The notes: a model not told the origin generated them from the letters alone. 64,000 nucleotides of DNA from Myotis daubentonii (GCF_963259705.1 NC_081861.1:105144102-105208101); one strand, 5' to 3'; shown: positions 43,328-55,121, numbered from the stretch's first letter. Numbers and translations are program-made.

Positions 43328-44104
43328 CCAGAGGCCCTGTGCATGAAATTCATGCACAGAGGGTGTCTCTCAGCCCGGCCTGCACCCTCTCCAATCTGGG
43401 AGCCCTCAGGTGATGTCTGACTGCCAGTTTAGGCCTGATTCGGCAGTCGGACATCCCTCTCAGAATCCGGAACTGCTGGCTCCTAACCGCTCGCCTGCTT
43501 GCCTGGATGATTGACCCTAACCTTTTCTACCTGCCAGGCTGATCGCCACCTAAATGCTCCCCTGCCAAACTGATGCCTAACTGCTTCCTGCCAGCCCGAT
43601 CACGCCAAACTGCCCTCCCCTAATGGCCTGAAAGCCTGCAACTGCCCTCCCCTGCTGACCTAATTGCCCTGAACTGCCCTCCCCTACAAGCCCAATGACC
43701 CCAAAGTGCTCTCCCCAGCCAACCCGGTTGCCCCCAACTGCCCCCCCCCACCAGCCTGATGGCCCCCAACTGCCCTCCCTTGCCAGCCTGATGGCTTCCA
43801 ACTGCCCTCTTCTGCTGACCTGGCCATCCCCAGATGCCCTCCCTTGCCGGTCTGATCTTGCCCCCAACTGCCCTCCCCTGCCGGCCATCTTGTTGCATTC
43901 ATCTTGTGATGACCGTCTTGTGGTGGCCACCATGTGGTGGCCATCTTGTGGCGGCCATCTTGTGATGACATGAGGGCAGCCATCTTGTAGTGGCCACCTT
44001 GTGATGACGTGAGGGCAGCCATCTTGTAGTGGCCATCTTGTGATGACGTCATATGTGGGCATTGTGTAAGGACGTGATGCCATCTGAGCTTTTATTATAT
44101 AGGA
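43328..44104 (-). mobile_element. Helitron, minus strand, middle member of head-to-tail row
   Basis: The 3' end reads CCAGAGGCCCTGTGCATG (CTAG mutated to CCAG on plus) at 43328 and the 5' end TCCTATATAATAAAAGC on minus at 44104. The 3' hairpin GTGCATGAAATTCATGCAC is intact. The interior has the degenerate CTGATTGCCC-type array and, next to the 5' end, six GCCATCTTG motifs and a CRE. Confidence 0.88.
43884..44051 (-). promoter_or_regulatory. Cluster of six YY1-type motifs and a CRE in a Helitron
   Basis: GCCATCTTG, the reverse complement of the YY1 core CAAGATGGC, occurs exactly at 43884, 43940, 43954, 43979, 44018 and 44032. A perfect palindromic CREB/ATF site TGACGTCA lies at 44044-44051, with half sites (TGACGTGA near 44006) nearby. 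Motif matches are direct; binding is inferred. Confidence 0.5.
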
Positions 44105-44586
44105 CTAGAGGCTTGGTGCACAAAATTTGTGCACTGGAGGGGGGGTGTCCCTCAACCCAGCCTGCACCCTCTCCAATCTGGGACCCCTCGGGGGATGTCC
44201 AACCGGCAGCTGGACATCCTTCTCACAATCCAGGACTGCTGGCTCCCAACCGCTCACCTGCCTGCCTGCCTGATTGCCCCTAACCACTTCTGCCTGCCGG
44301 TCTGATTGACCCCTAACAGCTCCCCTGCCAGCCTGATTGACGCCTAACTGTCCTCCCCTGCTGGCCTGGTTGCCTCCAACTGCCCTCCCCTGCTGGCCTG
44401 ATTGCCCACAACTGCCCTCCCCTGCCAGACATCTTGTGGCAGCCATCTTTTGACCACATGGGGGTGGCCATCTTGTGTGAGGGCATGACAGTCAATTAGC
44501 ATATTCTCTCCTTATTGGCTGTGGGTTCCTCCATCTTTGCGATGGTGCAAGGGTCAATTAGCATATTCCCTCTTTATTAGATAGGA
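44105..44586 (-). mobile_element. Helitron, minus strand, right member of head-to-tail row
   Basis: CTAGAGGCTTGGTGCACAAA at 44105 abuts the previous Helitron with no spacer. The 5' end TCCTATCTAATAAAGAG on minus is at 44586 with host A beyond. Hairpin GTGCACAAAATTTGTGCAC intact. Two GCCATCTT motifs near its 5' end. Confidence 0.9.
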
Positions 44587-45876
44587 TGATTAAACCCAGG
44601 TTGGAGTGTGGCGGTGTGAGTATTTTGTTTTAGGACACAGAGTTTCTTGGGTCTTTATGCCTTGGAATCATGCATTTTCCTCTCAGATCCATGCTTGTCT
44701 GATGCCAGGTTGTGAGAGACAATTAGGAATTCTTGCCAGCATTGCCCTGTCATTGGAAACAAAAATTATTGCAGCCCTTAGGTGTCCCCAATGAGTTTCA
44801 CCAACCAGAATCCTGCAGTCAGTTTTCAAAGTAGCCATTCCCCATTCCCAGCCCCCAGAACTCGGGCTCTGTGGTTGGGTGTTCTCATACAGTCCTCTCC
44901 AAAAATCAAATAAGTAAGACTTGTAATAGGGAACCCCTTTATAAATGTGGTGGTTGTATTGAATACCATGTGACTAATCATTTTTGAATGGCAAAGGTCA
45001 CCATTGAAGAACATCTTGCTGGTACATTCAAGCTTGCATCTCCATGCACTGTGTTCCCATGAGCTGCAATCCTCAAAACAGCTTGTTGTTGTTGTTTTCC
45101 TCATGGGTTTCTCTGTTTGTAGTAGAGACTTTACACTGTAGGAATTTTAGTGGAAGGTCCTTTATCAGCATTTCACAAGAATAAGTACTTTTTTAAAATA
45201 TGAAAGCCATGAGATTTAAAATGCCCCGGGGTCCTTTGCTATAGATTTTCCCAGTGATGCTCTGGAGCAATGATGGAAATGTATGACTGCAGAACTCTCC
45301 CCTCCCTCAGCTCTTGGCTGGCCCAGCCTTATATGGGCACAGGGAAGATAAATGAGTGGTATACAAATATCTGTGAGACTCACCTGTGTGGAAGTTCACT
45401 TGACTCTAGAGGGACTCCACATTATTCTCCATGTGATCAGCCAAACAGAACCCAAAATAACTGAGGAGAAAGTCATACTGGGTCTATACTTTTCACTTTG
45501 TAAAATTATTTAATGCAGAGCCAACACATTAACATGTCCCATGATGCTTTTACAAGAACTTTGTTCTTCAGTAAAGCTAGATTTTTCTGATTATTTCAAT
45601 AGATTGCTGAATTCAATATCAAATTAGCTATATCAGTGGATCTCTGAAACCAGCTGATCTTGTGAAACTATAACTTTATGTTTATTGACCAACAACCTCA
45701 CATACACCCCTCCCACAAATCTGTTGACTATTTCTATCCTACACATTCTGCTAATTTAGTTGTCGCAAACAAAAGAAATCAATTATTATTTGTCTTATTG
45801 TAATTGACTTTTTATTTAGCTTATGGTCTTAATGTTACCCATGTCTTTGCAAGTGGTAGGATTTTCTTCTCTTTTT
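44587..45876. other. Unique DNA, no gene seen
   Basis: Average-composition sequence with no recognised repeat termini, no splice-flanked exon-like frame and no RNA gene signature. Confidence 0.5.
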
Positions 45877-45878
45877 AA

Positions 45879-45952
<74 letters not shown>
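45877..45952. repeat. (TA)n microsatellite
   Basis: Nearly pure AT dinucleotide repeat, about 38 units with one C interruption, next to the start of an L1 fragment. Confidence 0.97.
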
Positions 45953-45956
<4 letters not shown>

Positions 45957-46622
45957 CATTTTATTTATTCATTTATCCCTCAACAGATCTGCTACTCTCA
46001 TTTGAATCCTGCATTACATGAAGTTTTCACATCTTGTTTAATGTAAATAGTGCTACAATATACATGGGGTGCAAATATTTATTGAATATTTTTATTTCAA
46101 TTCATGATTTCTGTTTCCTTGATGATTAGTGATATTGAGCATATTTTAATATAACTGTGAGTCTTTTGTATGTCTTCTTGTGTGAAATGTGCTCAAGTAT
46201 TTTAGCCATTTTTTAATAATTTTTTGTGTTTTTGCTATTAAGCTGTCATAGTTGCTTATATTTAAAAAAATATTCCTTTGTCACGTGTACAGTTTAAAAC
46301 TATGCTCTTTTATTCCATAGATTGCCTTTCTCTCTGACAATTATTTCCTTTCCTGTGCAGAAACTTTTTATTCTGATGTACTACCAGTAGTATATTTTTG
46401 CTTTTGTTAACTGTGCTTTTGGTGTCTTATAGAAGAAATTTCCATCACCAAAATCAAGAAGCATTTTCCTACATTTTCTTAGATAATTTTTAGTATTTCC
46501 AATATTATATTTAACTTTTTAATCCTTGCTGATTTAATTTTTATGTATGATATAAGATAAATATTTAAGTTCATTATTTTGGTGTGGATATATAGTTTAC
46601 ACAACACCTTTTATAAAAGAGA

Positions 46623-47510
46623 CTAGGGGCCCGGTGCACGAAATTCATGCACTGGGTGTGTGGGCGGGGTGGGGGGGGAGTGTCCCTCAGCCCAGCCTGC
46701 CCCCTCTCACATACTGGGAGCCCTCAGGCGTTGACCCCCATCACCCTCCAATCGCAGGATCGGCCCCTTGCCCAGGACTGACACCTCTGGCCCACGAATC
46801 ATGCCTGTGCAGGGGATCCCCATCTCCCTCTGATCGCTTGCTCCACCCCCCGCCCAAGCCTAACGCCTCTGACCCAGGCTTCAGGCCTGGGCAAGGGGAC
46901 CATCATATCCCCCCAATCCCCGGCTCAGCCCCCCGCCCAGGCCTGATGCCTCGGCCAGAGGAGTTGACCCTCATCACCCTCCGATCACCAATCACCGGAT
47001 CGGCCCCTTGACCAGGCCTGAGGCCTCCGGCAGAGGTGTCAGGCCTGGGCAGCGGGGACCCACAGCTGCAGCAGCCCCGCGATCGTGGGCTCCACTTTAG
47101 GCCCAGGCAAGGGACCCCTAGCTCCCGGGACTGCCAGCTTCGACCGTGTCCAGCTCCCATCGCTGGCTCCACCCCTACTTCCTGCTATCACTGGCCAGGG
47201 TGGCAAAGGCGCCTGATTCTCCGATCATGGCTGGGGGGCAGGGCAAAGGCGGCCCCCAGGGCCGCCTTTGCCCTGCCCCCCAGCTCTTAGCTCCCCCCTG
47301 GGTTTCCGATCACTGTCAGTGGCAGGGGGCTTCTTCCTGCTTTCCCTTTCGCCTCCCTGCATTGTGCCTACATATGCAAATTAACCGCCATCTTAGTTGG
47401 CAGTTAACTGCCAATCATAGTTGGCAGTTAATTTGCATATAGCCCTGATTAGCCAATGAAAAGGGTATCGTCGTACGCCAATTACCATTTTTCTCTTTTA
47501 TTAGTGTAGA
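46623..47510 (-). mobile_element. Helitron, minus strand, 888 bp, with long palindrome
   Basis: CTAGGGGCCCGGTGCACG at 46623 and 5' end TCTACACTAATAAAAGAG on minus at 47510, host A/T flanks. The interior is GC-rich with degenerate repeats (CGGCCCCTTG.CCAGG type). A perfect 25-bp-arm inverted repeat with a 3-base loop spans 47231-47283. Two GTTGGCAGTTAA-type repeats lie near 47396-47432. Non-autonomous. Confidence 0.9.
47231..47283. repeat. Perfect 25-bp inverted repeat, 3-base loop
   Basis: Left arm 47231-47255, loop CCA, right arm 47259-47283, running from CTGGGGGGCAGGGC through GGCGGCCC to GGGCCGCC and out to CCCTGCCCCCCAG. It lies inside the Helitron and would form a very stable hairpin in single-stranded DNA. 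Confidence 0.95.
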
Positions 47511-47939
47511 TTACCTTTTCCGGATTTTGCATTCTTGGCACACATTTTTTAGGTTCAGTTGTCCATGGGTTTATTCCTGGGATCTACATTCTGTTTCATT
47601 TCATGGGTCAATTTTTAGGCCAGTATCATACTGTCTTGATTATATTAGCCCTGTAATATATTTTTGAAGTTACGAAGTATAATACATCGAAATTTTTTCT
47701 TCTTGGTTTAGTATTGTTATTTCTACTTCTGAAAAAATGTTTCTGGTATTTCAAAAAAATTGTAATGAATACACAGATCAATTTGGGTAATATGGACATT
47801 TTAATTTTCCTGATCTCTGAACACAAGGTGTTGTTCCATTTATTTATTTCTGCTTTAACTATCTTTTGATCAGTGCTTTCAGTTTATTGAAACAGCATTT
47901 TACCTCCCCCATTAAATTTATCCTTAAGTAATTTATTTT

Positions 47940-49685
47940 TTATTTTTTAGTATTTTTTTATTATCTAAAGTTTTATGTAAGTCTCTTTTTTCCCCAATTG
48001 ACTCAATCACCACAGACATTCCCACCCCAGACAAACCCTCACAACCCCAGTGTCTGTGTCCATTGATAATGCCAATATGCATGCGTACAAGTCTTTTGGT
48101 TGCTCTTTAAACCTCCTCCACTGCCATTTGTCTCTGAATCTATTCTTGTTCATCAAATTATGATCATTATATCCCACATATGAGTGAGATCACGTGATAT
48201 TTATCTTTCTCCAACTGGCTTATTTCGCATAGCATAATGCTCTCCAGTTCCATTCATGCTATTGCAAATGGTAAAAGTTCCTTCTTTTTTATAGCTGTAT
48301 AGTATTCCATTCTGTAGATGTACCACAGTTTTTAATCCACTCATCTGCTGATGGGCATTTAGGCTGTTTCCAAATATTAGCTATTGGAAATTATGCTGCT
48401 ATGAACATAAGGGTGCATATATCCTTTCTAATTGGTGTTTCTGGTTTCTTGGGATATATTCCTAAAAGTGGGATCCCTGGGTCAAATGGGAGTTCCATTT
48501 TTAACTTTTTGAGGAAATTCACTACTGTTCTCCACAGTGGCTGCACCAGTCTGCATTCCCACCAGCAGTATAGGAGGGTTCCTTTTTCTCCACATCCTCG
48601 CCAGCACTTGTCTTTTGTGGATTTGTAAATGGTAGCCATTCTGACAGGTGTTAGATGACACATCATTGTTGTTATAATTTGCATCTCTCTGATGATTAAT
48701 GACATTGAGCATTATTTTATGTCTCTTGATCATTTGTACGTCCTCTTTGTAGAACTGTCTGTTTAGGTTCTTTGCCCATTTTTTAATTGGATTGTTTGCC
48801 TTCCTTTTGTTAAGTTGTATGAGTCTTTCATATATTTTGGAAATTAATGCCTTGTCAGGTCTATCATTGGTAAATATGTTCTCCTCTACAGAGGGATTTC
48901 TCTTAATTTTTTCTCTTATTTTTTCTCTTGCTGTACAGGACTTTTTTAGTTTGACATTTGTTTATTTTTTCCTTTGCTTCCCTTGCCCTAGGAGTTGTAT
49001 TGTGAACATATTGCTATGAGAGATGTCTGAGATTTTGCTACCTATGGTTTCATCTAGGATTTTTATTGTTTTACAACTTACATTTAAATCTTTTATGCAT
49101 TCTGAGTTTATTCTTATGTATGGTATAAGTTGCTGGTCTAGTTTCATTTTTTTTTAAATGTAGCTGTCCAATTTTCCCAACACCATTTATTGAAGTGACT
49201 GTCTTTACTCCATTGAACCTCTTGCCTCCTTTGTCAAATATTATTGAGTGTAATGGCTTGAGTCGATTTCTGGGTTCTTCTGTTCCGTTAACATATATGC
49301 CTGGTCTTGTATCAGTACCAGGCTCTTTTGATTACAGTGTCTTTATAGTATAATTTGATATCTAGTATTGTGATCCCTCTTACTTGATTCTTCTTTCTCA
49401 AGATTGCTATGGCTATTCAGCGTTTTTTTTCTGGTTCCATATCAATTTTTGTATTTTTTTTAGTCTGTGAAATATATCTGTACTATTTTATTAGGGATTG
49501 TGTTGAATCTATAGATTGCTTTGGGTTGTACAGACATTTTAATGACGTTAATTTTCCAATCAATGAACATGGTATATTATTCCATTTATTTATATCTTCC
49601 TGTGTTTCTTTCTTCAGTGTCTGGTAGTTTTCTGAGTATAGATCTTTTAGTTCCTTAGTTAAGTTTATTCTTAAGTATGTAATTT
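47940..49685 (-). mobile_element. Young L1, minus strand, 5'-truncated
   Basis: 3' end at the TTTATTTTTTATTTTTTAG tail (47940), 3' UTR with TGCATGCGTACAAGTC, then ORF2 C-terminal coding on minus (frames of 75-104 codons at 48391-49019 with [13 protein letters not shown] and [17 protein letters not shown], typical L1 ORF2 C-terminus). Truncated within the reverse transcriptase domain at about 49685. Confidence 0.85.
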
Positions 49686-49967
49686 ATATGTACCAGGATG
49701 AGATACCTTTTTATATAAGGCTTGAAATATTTTCATAATACAGTAAAGTCAATTAGAAAAAATATATATAAGTAAGCAAAGTTCTGATGGGTTTAACACT
49801 ATGTGATTGCAATCAAAATGACATACAGAATTGTTAATTGTCTCTTCTTGCCCGTGTTTCTTAGTGAAGTGATGCTCTACAAAATTCCATAACATGCTAT
49901 GCAATATCAACATCTTGTAGCTGGTTGGCTTTGGCAGACATGGTGGGCTGTTGAAATCTCTTCTTTT

Positions 49968-50190
49968 TAAAAAAAATATATTTTTTATTGATTTCAGAGA
50001 GAAAGGGAGTGGGAGAGAGAGAGATAGAGACATCGATGATGAGAGAGAATCATTTGATTGGCTGCCTCCTACACACCCCTTACTGGGGATTGAACCTGTA
50101 ACCATGGCATGTGCCCTTGACTGGAATCAAACCTGGGACCCTTTAGTCCACAAGCCGACCTTCTATCAACTGAGCCAAACTGGCTAGGGT
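49968..50190 (-). mobile_element. Ves-type SINE, minus strand (first of a stacked pair)
   Basis: AAAAATATATTTTTTATTG tail, CATCGATGATGAGAGAGAAT, and head ending CTGAGCCAAACTGGCTAGGG. Target duplication GAAATCTCTTC at about 49953 and 50191. Confidence 0.92.
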
Positions 50191-50206
50191 GAAATCTCTT
50201 CATTTT

Positions 50207-50409
50207 TTAAAAATATGTTTTTATTGATTCTAGAGAATGGAAAGGAGAGGGATAGAAAGATAGAAAGATTGATGAGAGAGACCATGGATAGGCTGTCTCC
50301 TGAACACCCCCTCTGGGGATCAAGCCCACAACCTGGGCATGTGTCCTAACCAGGAATTGATCTGGTGGTTCATGGGTCAATGCTCAACCACTAAACAACA
50401 CTGGCTGGG
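50207..50409 (-). mobile_element. Ves-type SINE, minus strand (second of a stacked pair)
   Basis: A different subfamily from its neighbour, with head ending CACTAAACAACACTGGCTGG. Flanked by the same GAAATCTCTTCATTTT motif at 50191 and AAAATCTCTTCATTTT at 50411, so the site was used twice. Confidence 0.9.
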
Positions 50410-50426
50410 CAAAATCTCTTCATTTT

Positions 50427-50734
50427 GAAGATGCTACATAAATAAGGTTTTTGTGGAATCAGTTACCATATGTTTCAGTTTAAAAGGCTGTAGGATTACC
50501 TTCAAATCACCAGTTCAACAATCTGAGAATGCAAATATGGCATAGATGGGGTAAAGAGTATTTTTTTTTGCCGATTCAGTGTTTTAAGTATTGTTGATAA
50601 TTACATCTTGGAAACTTGGAATATAAGTTTTATGTTACAGGAACTGTGCCACAAGGATTGCTGGTGTGTTTACTTTTAAAGAACAGAAATTTCACTAAAA
50701 TGTTAGCAGTGTGAGCTCACATTTTATGTAAACA
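50427..50734. other. Unique DNA, no gene seen
   Basis: About 300 bases of AT-rich sequence between the SINE pair and a Helitron, with no recognised feature. Confidence 0.5.
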
Positions 50735-51072
50735 CTAGAGGCCTGGTGTACAGAACCATGCACCAGTGGGGTCCCTTGGCCTGGCTTGTGGGGATTCGGT
50801 TAAATCTGTGCATGTCGCCTCCGACATCCCCCGAGGAATCCCTGATTGTGAGAGGGTGCACCAGGCCTGTAGTATGCATATAAGATCTTTAGTTAACCTT
50901 TTCCAGCCCTCCCCATTTCCCCCTTCCTTCTGAGATTCATCAGTCTGTTTCATGTTTCCATGCTGGTGCATTGAGCGTCTACCCCCTGGTGGTCACTGCA
51001 TGTCATAGCTACTGGTTGACCAGTTGGATGGTTGAATGGTTGGCTGGTTGCTTAGGCTTTTATATATATAGA
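50735..51072 (-). mobile_element. Helitron, minus strand, with L1-like 3' UTR fragment and a second inverted 3' end
   Basis: CTAGAGGCCTGGTGTACAG at 50735 and 5' end TCTATATATATAAAAGCC on minus at 51072 with A/T flanks. Inside, GTGCACCAGGCCTGTAG (50857-50873) is a plus-strand 3'-end motif, facing the first one. 50874-50965 matches the bat L1 3' UTR (TATGCATATAAGATCTTTAG, then TCTGAGATTCATCAGTCTG) on the minus strand. The 5' part has the usual ACCACCAGGGGGTAGAC box. Confidence 0.8.
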
Positions 51073-53697
51073 TAACTATATGAGCTGTGGGGAAGCACAG
51101 GACTTGTTTGGAAAATCTGTAAGGAGGATTCTCCAAAAGGTCAGGGGCTTCTGGGGAGACCTTGCTGAGGGCAGCAGCACCTACCTTGACTTTTCCAAAT
51201 AAGTCTGATCCCCTGAGCCTTTTGTTAAAATCTCTATGTCTAGTCTTTAATGAACCAACCTTGTAGAAGCATGTGCTTTCTCAAGGATACTTACCCAGCT
51301 GATTGTATCTAGAGGTTAATTTTAGTTCAAGCTGTCGAGACAATAAAAGCCTAATGAGGCAGGCAAACAGGGCTATTTGCTACTAAAGAAAACTAGCCCC
51401 TTAGCTTCTCTTTCACAGAAACGTGTGTCAAAGGAATCTGTTCATCTGTTGCTCAGGGTCTGCTGGTCAGCCCCAGCATGAGCATCTATAATTTCAGCGA
51501 TATCAGAGCTAGTCTGAATTCTTTGTTTAGTATGTATGAAAAGTATTTATATAAAATATCAACTTTAAAAAAATACCATTACCCTTTGTGTCCCATCTGG
51601 GGCCAGACTTTCACCTTTCTTTTATTGTTATCAGATCATGTTGACTTGAGTGATTCAAGTAAAAAAATCAGCACAAAAACAATTAGTTTCATAATATCTG
51701 CCTGCTAGAATGCTTTGGTCTTTAAGTAATGTTATACCCAACTAAAAGCCAAACAGAGGTATACTATCTTACTTATCAAGAAGTAAAAGGTAAAAACAAA
51801 CAAACAAACAAACAAACAAACAAAAGAAGTAAAAGGTAATAGTTCCAGACTGATTAATTCAAGAGGTCAAGCATATCAGAGCTTCTGGTTGCTTTATATG
51901 TAATAGCTTTGATATTTTTTCTCATGGGCAAAACATAGTTGTTTTATGACTAAACATTATATTCTCCCATAATAATATATAAAACAAAGAGAAGCAAAAC
52001 CATATTTTATATGTTCCTTATAAATTTAAGAAACTTTACTGGAGCAACCTTAACTGATGTCTTTTATATCTCATGTGCCTATGCTTAAAATAATCAGTGT
52101 CTATGGAATTATTATAAGTGACTTAGACTAATTAAATGTATTTCATAAAGGGATCTACATAATGTCCAAAGTACCTAACATGTGAGCCAAATTTGGCTTA
52201 TCTTAACAAGAAAAACAAGAGATTAGAGAGTGGTATATGCCTATTGGATAGGTCAACCAGTGACAATGCTCTTTGCCAGAAGACTAAGTAAAATGCTGTT
52301 AACAACACAATAAATTCAATTTGGTAACTGGATTTTAGGAAACTTGTAGGGACTTGGTTTACATTTTTGCTCAGTAAAATGTTTTTCATTATAGTCCTGT
52401 CTAAAGAAACAAAAACTTACTTGGTTGGACTGCTTTGCCACTATGAAATCAATTATTTCTTTTGTATTTTAAAATAGAAAATGACACCCAAAATATTTTA
52501 TCTTGTCTCCCTTATGTGATGGCTGGAGTAGACATCATATATAATCTTATTAATCAATATTACCCCAATATATTAAAAAAAATAAAGAACATATACCAAA
52601 GAGAAAAAAATCAAATATTGATTTTACTAGTATATACATAGTAGAAAATACAAAATGACAACTACAAAGGTCTAAGCATAAATTGTTTCTACAAAGCTTG
52701 TGAAATAAGTGCTTAATTTGTTTTGCAATAATCAGGCACCTCAATGAGAGTGGAGATTGAAAATGTACAAACTGGCTGATTGTCAAAGCAATTGCTAATG
52801 GACTGTATTGATGAAACATATTTATCTGCTGTGATGACATACTCCCCACATTTTACCATCTATACTTTGACAAAACAAAACAAAAGATAGTGATTCAATA
52901 AAGGAGTTGAAACCTAGATCCTATATCACCATTTCATGATTTGTTTATCCAGTTTCTCACAAGGCTATTTACTTTCTTATTATGTATATTTTGGACCACA
53001 AAACATTTATCTTTATTTAAGTGTACATTTGGCATTGTTTTTAAAAAATATGTATATATACTCTATGCTTCTGTTTATATCCGTAGCTGTTTTTTTTGTG
53101 TGTTTTTTTTTACTAGTACTTCTACAAGATTCACTGAATAAGCTTAATTGCATATTGCTCATTAGAAGTTGAACTGCATTCTTGTAGTATCTTTAAATAG
53201 TCATTCTAATTCCACACACCTTGCTTATGGGGAAAAATCTAGGTCAATATGAAGAAAACAGTTTTAAAGCTCTATTTCTAATTAAGTAAGCTCTAGTTGA
53301 ATGTACTTTGCTAGATACTGAAGAATTTGAGAAAAGAAAATGAATTTAATTTTTAGAGCTTTATAAAATAAATGAAAAGAGCACATCATGGATTCTTTTG
53401 TAATTTTTACTTCTCAAAACATTGAAAAAATTGTGTAGCCTTCTTAATAACTTCAACTTTGACAGTTGAATGCATTAAGGTTTGCAAATCCATAATTTCT
53501 TATAAAGGTAACAGTATAATTAAGGAAAATCTCAACTTCATAATTATTGTCACAACATTCCCTTCAATGAATATATGGCTATTTGCAAAAAAATGTATGC
53601 AGAATGATTATTCTAACCCCAGTTGATGTATAATAAAAATGAGACTTTTTGCTTCTAAATTTTTTAGTAAAAAAGCTTGTTAATCCAATCAAATGTT
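51073..53697. other. AT-rich unique DNA, no gene seen
   Basis: About 2.6 kb without recognised transposon ends. A (CAAA)n repeat lies at 51795-51825. Frames are short and stop-rich. It is the longest stretch here that looks like old single-copy DNA and is the most reasonable place to look for conserved non-coding elements. Confidence 0.5.
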
Positions 53698-54078
53698 TTT
53701 GTAATTGAATTTATTGGGGTGACATTGGATAATAAAATGGTATATGTTTTAGGTGTACAATTTTATAACACATCAACTGTATATTGTACTGTGTGCTGAC
53801 CATCCATATGATTTCACCCATATGTGAGATATAACGAACAAAATAAGCCAGCAGACAAAATGGAAACAGACTCATAGATAGAGAACACACTGACAGCTGC
53901 CAGAGAGGATGGGGCTTGGGGAGCTTGGTAAAAAAGGTGAAGGGATTAAGAATAGGCAAACAAAACCAAAAAACCAAAAACCTCATAGGCCTAGACAACA
54001 GCATGGTGATTACAAGAGGGGAAGGGAGGTGAGGATAAGGAGAAGAGGGAATAGGAGGGATAAATGGTGATAGAATAA
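53698..54078 (-). mobile_element. Old L1 3' end with internal inversion
   Basis: 53698-53808 is the L1 3' terminus on minus (GAATTTATTGGGGTGACATTGG). 53809-54078 is L1 3' UTR/ORF2-end text on plus (ATGTGAGATATAACGAACAAAATA, then GACTCATAGATAGAGAACACA). Together they make a twin-priming style inversion, older than the one at 857-2739. Confidence 0.7.
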
Positions 54079-54772
54079 AATAACATTTTTACTCCCCATT
54101 TACATCCTGGCTTTCATTTCAATTCCAGTTAATTAGTCCTTAGTTTTGATATTGTGTAGATGCAGCCTCAGAACATAAAATTTGGCTTCAATATATTTGG
54201 ATAACCAAGAGCAATAGAAAAATAAGAATTGAGAACACATTTATTTAATTTGATGATCAAGACTAATACAGAACAGTACAATTGTTACAGCACTGTTTAT
54301 TTATTAAAAATGTATCTTTATTATTGAAAGTATTACAGATGTCCCCTTCTTTCCCACCATTGACTCCCTCCACCCCACACCTGTACCACCCCAGACCTAT
54401 AATAATATTGTCTGTGTCCATGGGTTATGCATATATAGCTATAAGTTCTTTAGTGAATCTCTCCCTGAACCACCTTCCCTCTGAGATTCCTCAGTCTGCT
54501 GCAGGCTACCATGCTTCTGGATCTACTATTTTGTTCATCAGTTTATTTTGTTCATTAGATTCCACATATGAGTGAGATCATGTGATACTTATCTTTCTCT
54601 GACTGTCTTATTTCACTCAACATAATACTCTCCAGGTCCCTCCACGCTGTCTCAAAGGGTAAGAGATCCTTCCTTTTTACAGCTGCATAGTATTCCATGG
54701 TGTAAATGTCACACAGCTTTTTTATCCACTCATCTACTGATGGTCAGTTGGGCTGCTTCTACATCTTGGCTA

Positions 54773-55121
54773 TCCTATATAATAAAAGGCTAATATGCAA
54801 ATCGACTGAATGGTGGAATGACCAGTAGCTATGATGTGCACTGACCACCAGAGGGCAGACACTCAATGCAGGAGTTGCCCCCTGGTGGTCAGTGCACTCC
54901 CAGTGGGGGAACACCAGAAGCCAGGCTCACTGCTGGGGAGTGAAGCAGCAGTAGTGGAAGCCTCTCCAGCCTCTGTGGGAGCACTAAGGATGTCTGACTG
55001 CCAGTGAGAGCAGGCCTAAGCCATAGTCAGACATCCCCTGAGGACTCCCAGACTGTGAGAGGGCACAGGCTGGGCTGAAGGACCCCCCAGAGTGCATGAA
55101 TTTCGTGCACTGGGCCTCTAG
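54773..55121 (+). mobile_element. Complete non-autonomous Helitron, 349 bp
   Basis: The cleanest Helitron here: TCCTATATAATAAAAGGC at 54773 after host A, paired GACCACCAGAGGGCAG / TGCCCCCTGGTGGTCAG, the GATGTCTGACTGCCAG / CATAGTCAGACATCCC central palindrome, hairpin GTGCATGAATTTCGTGCAC and GGCCTCTAG at 55121 before host T. The host L1 rejoins exactly. Confidence 0.97.

Larger units (their letters stand above)
46000..47939 (-). mobile_element. Old L1 fragment, minus strand, split by a Helitron
   Basis: ORF2-derived text on the minus strand (for example TGCAGAAACTTTTTATTCTGATG at about 46357 is the usual 'CATCAGAATAAAAAG...' ORF2 stretch). It resumes at 47511 after the Helitron, up to the tail of the younger L1 at 47940. 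Confidence 0.65.
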
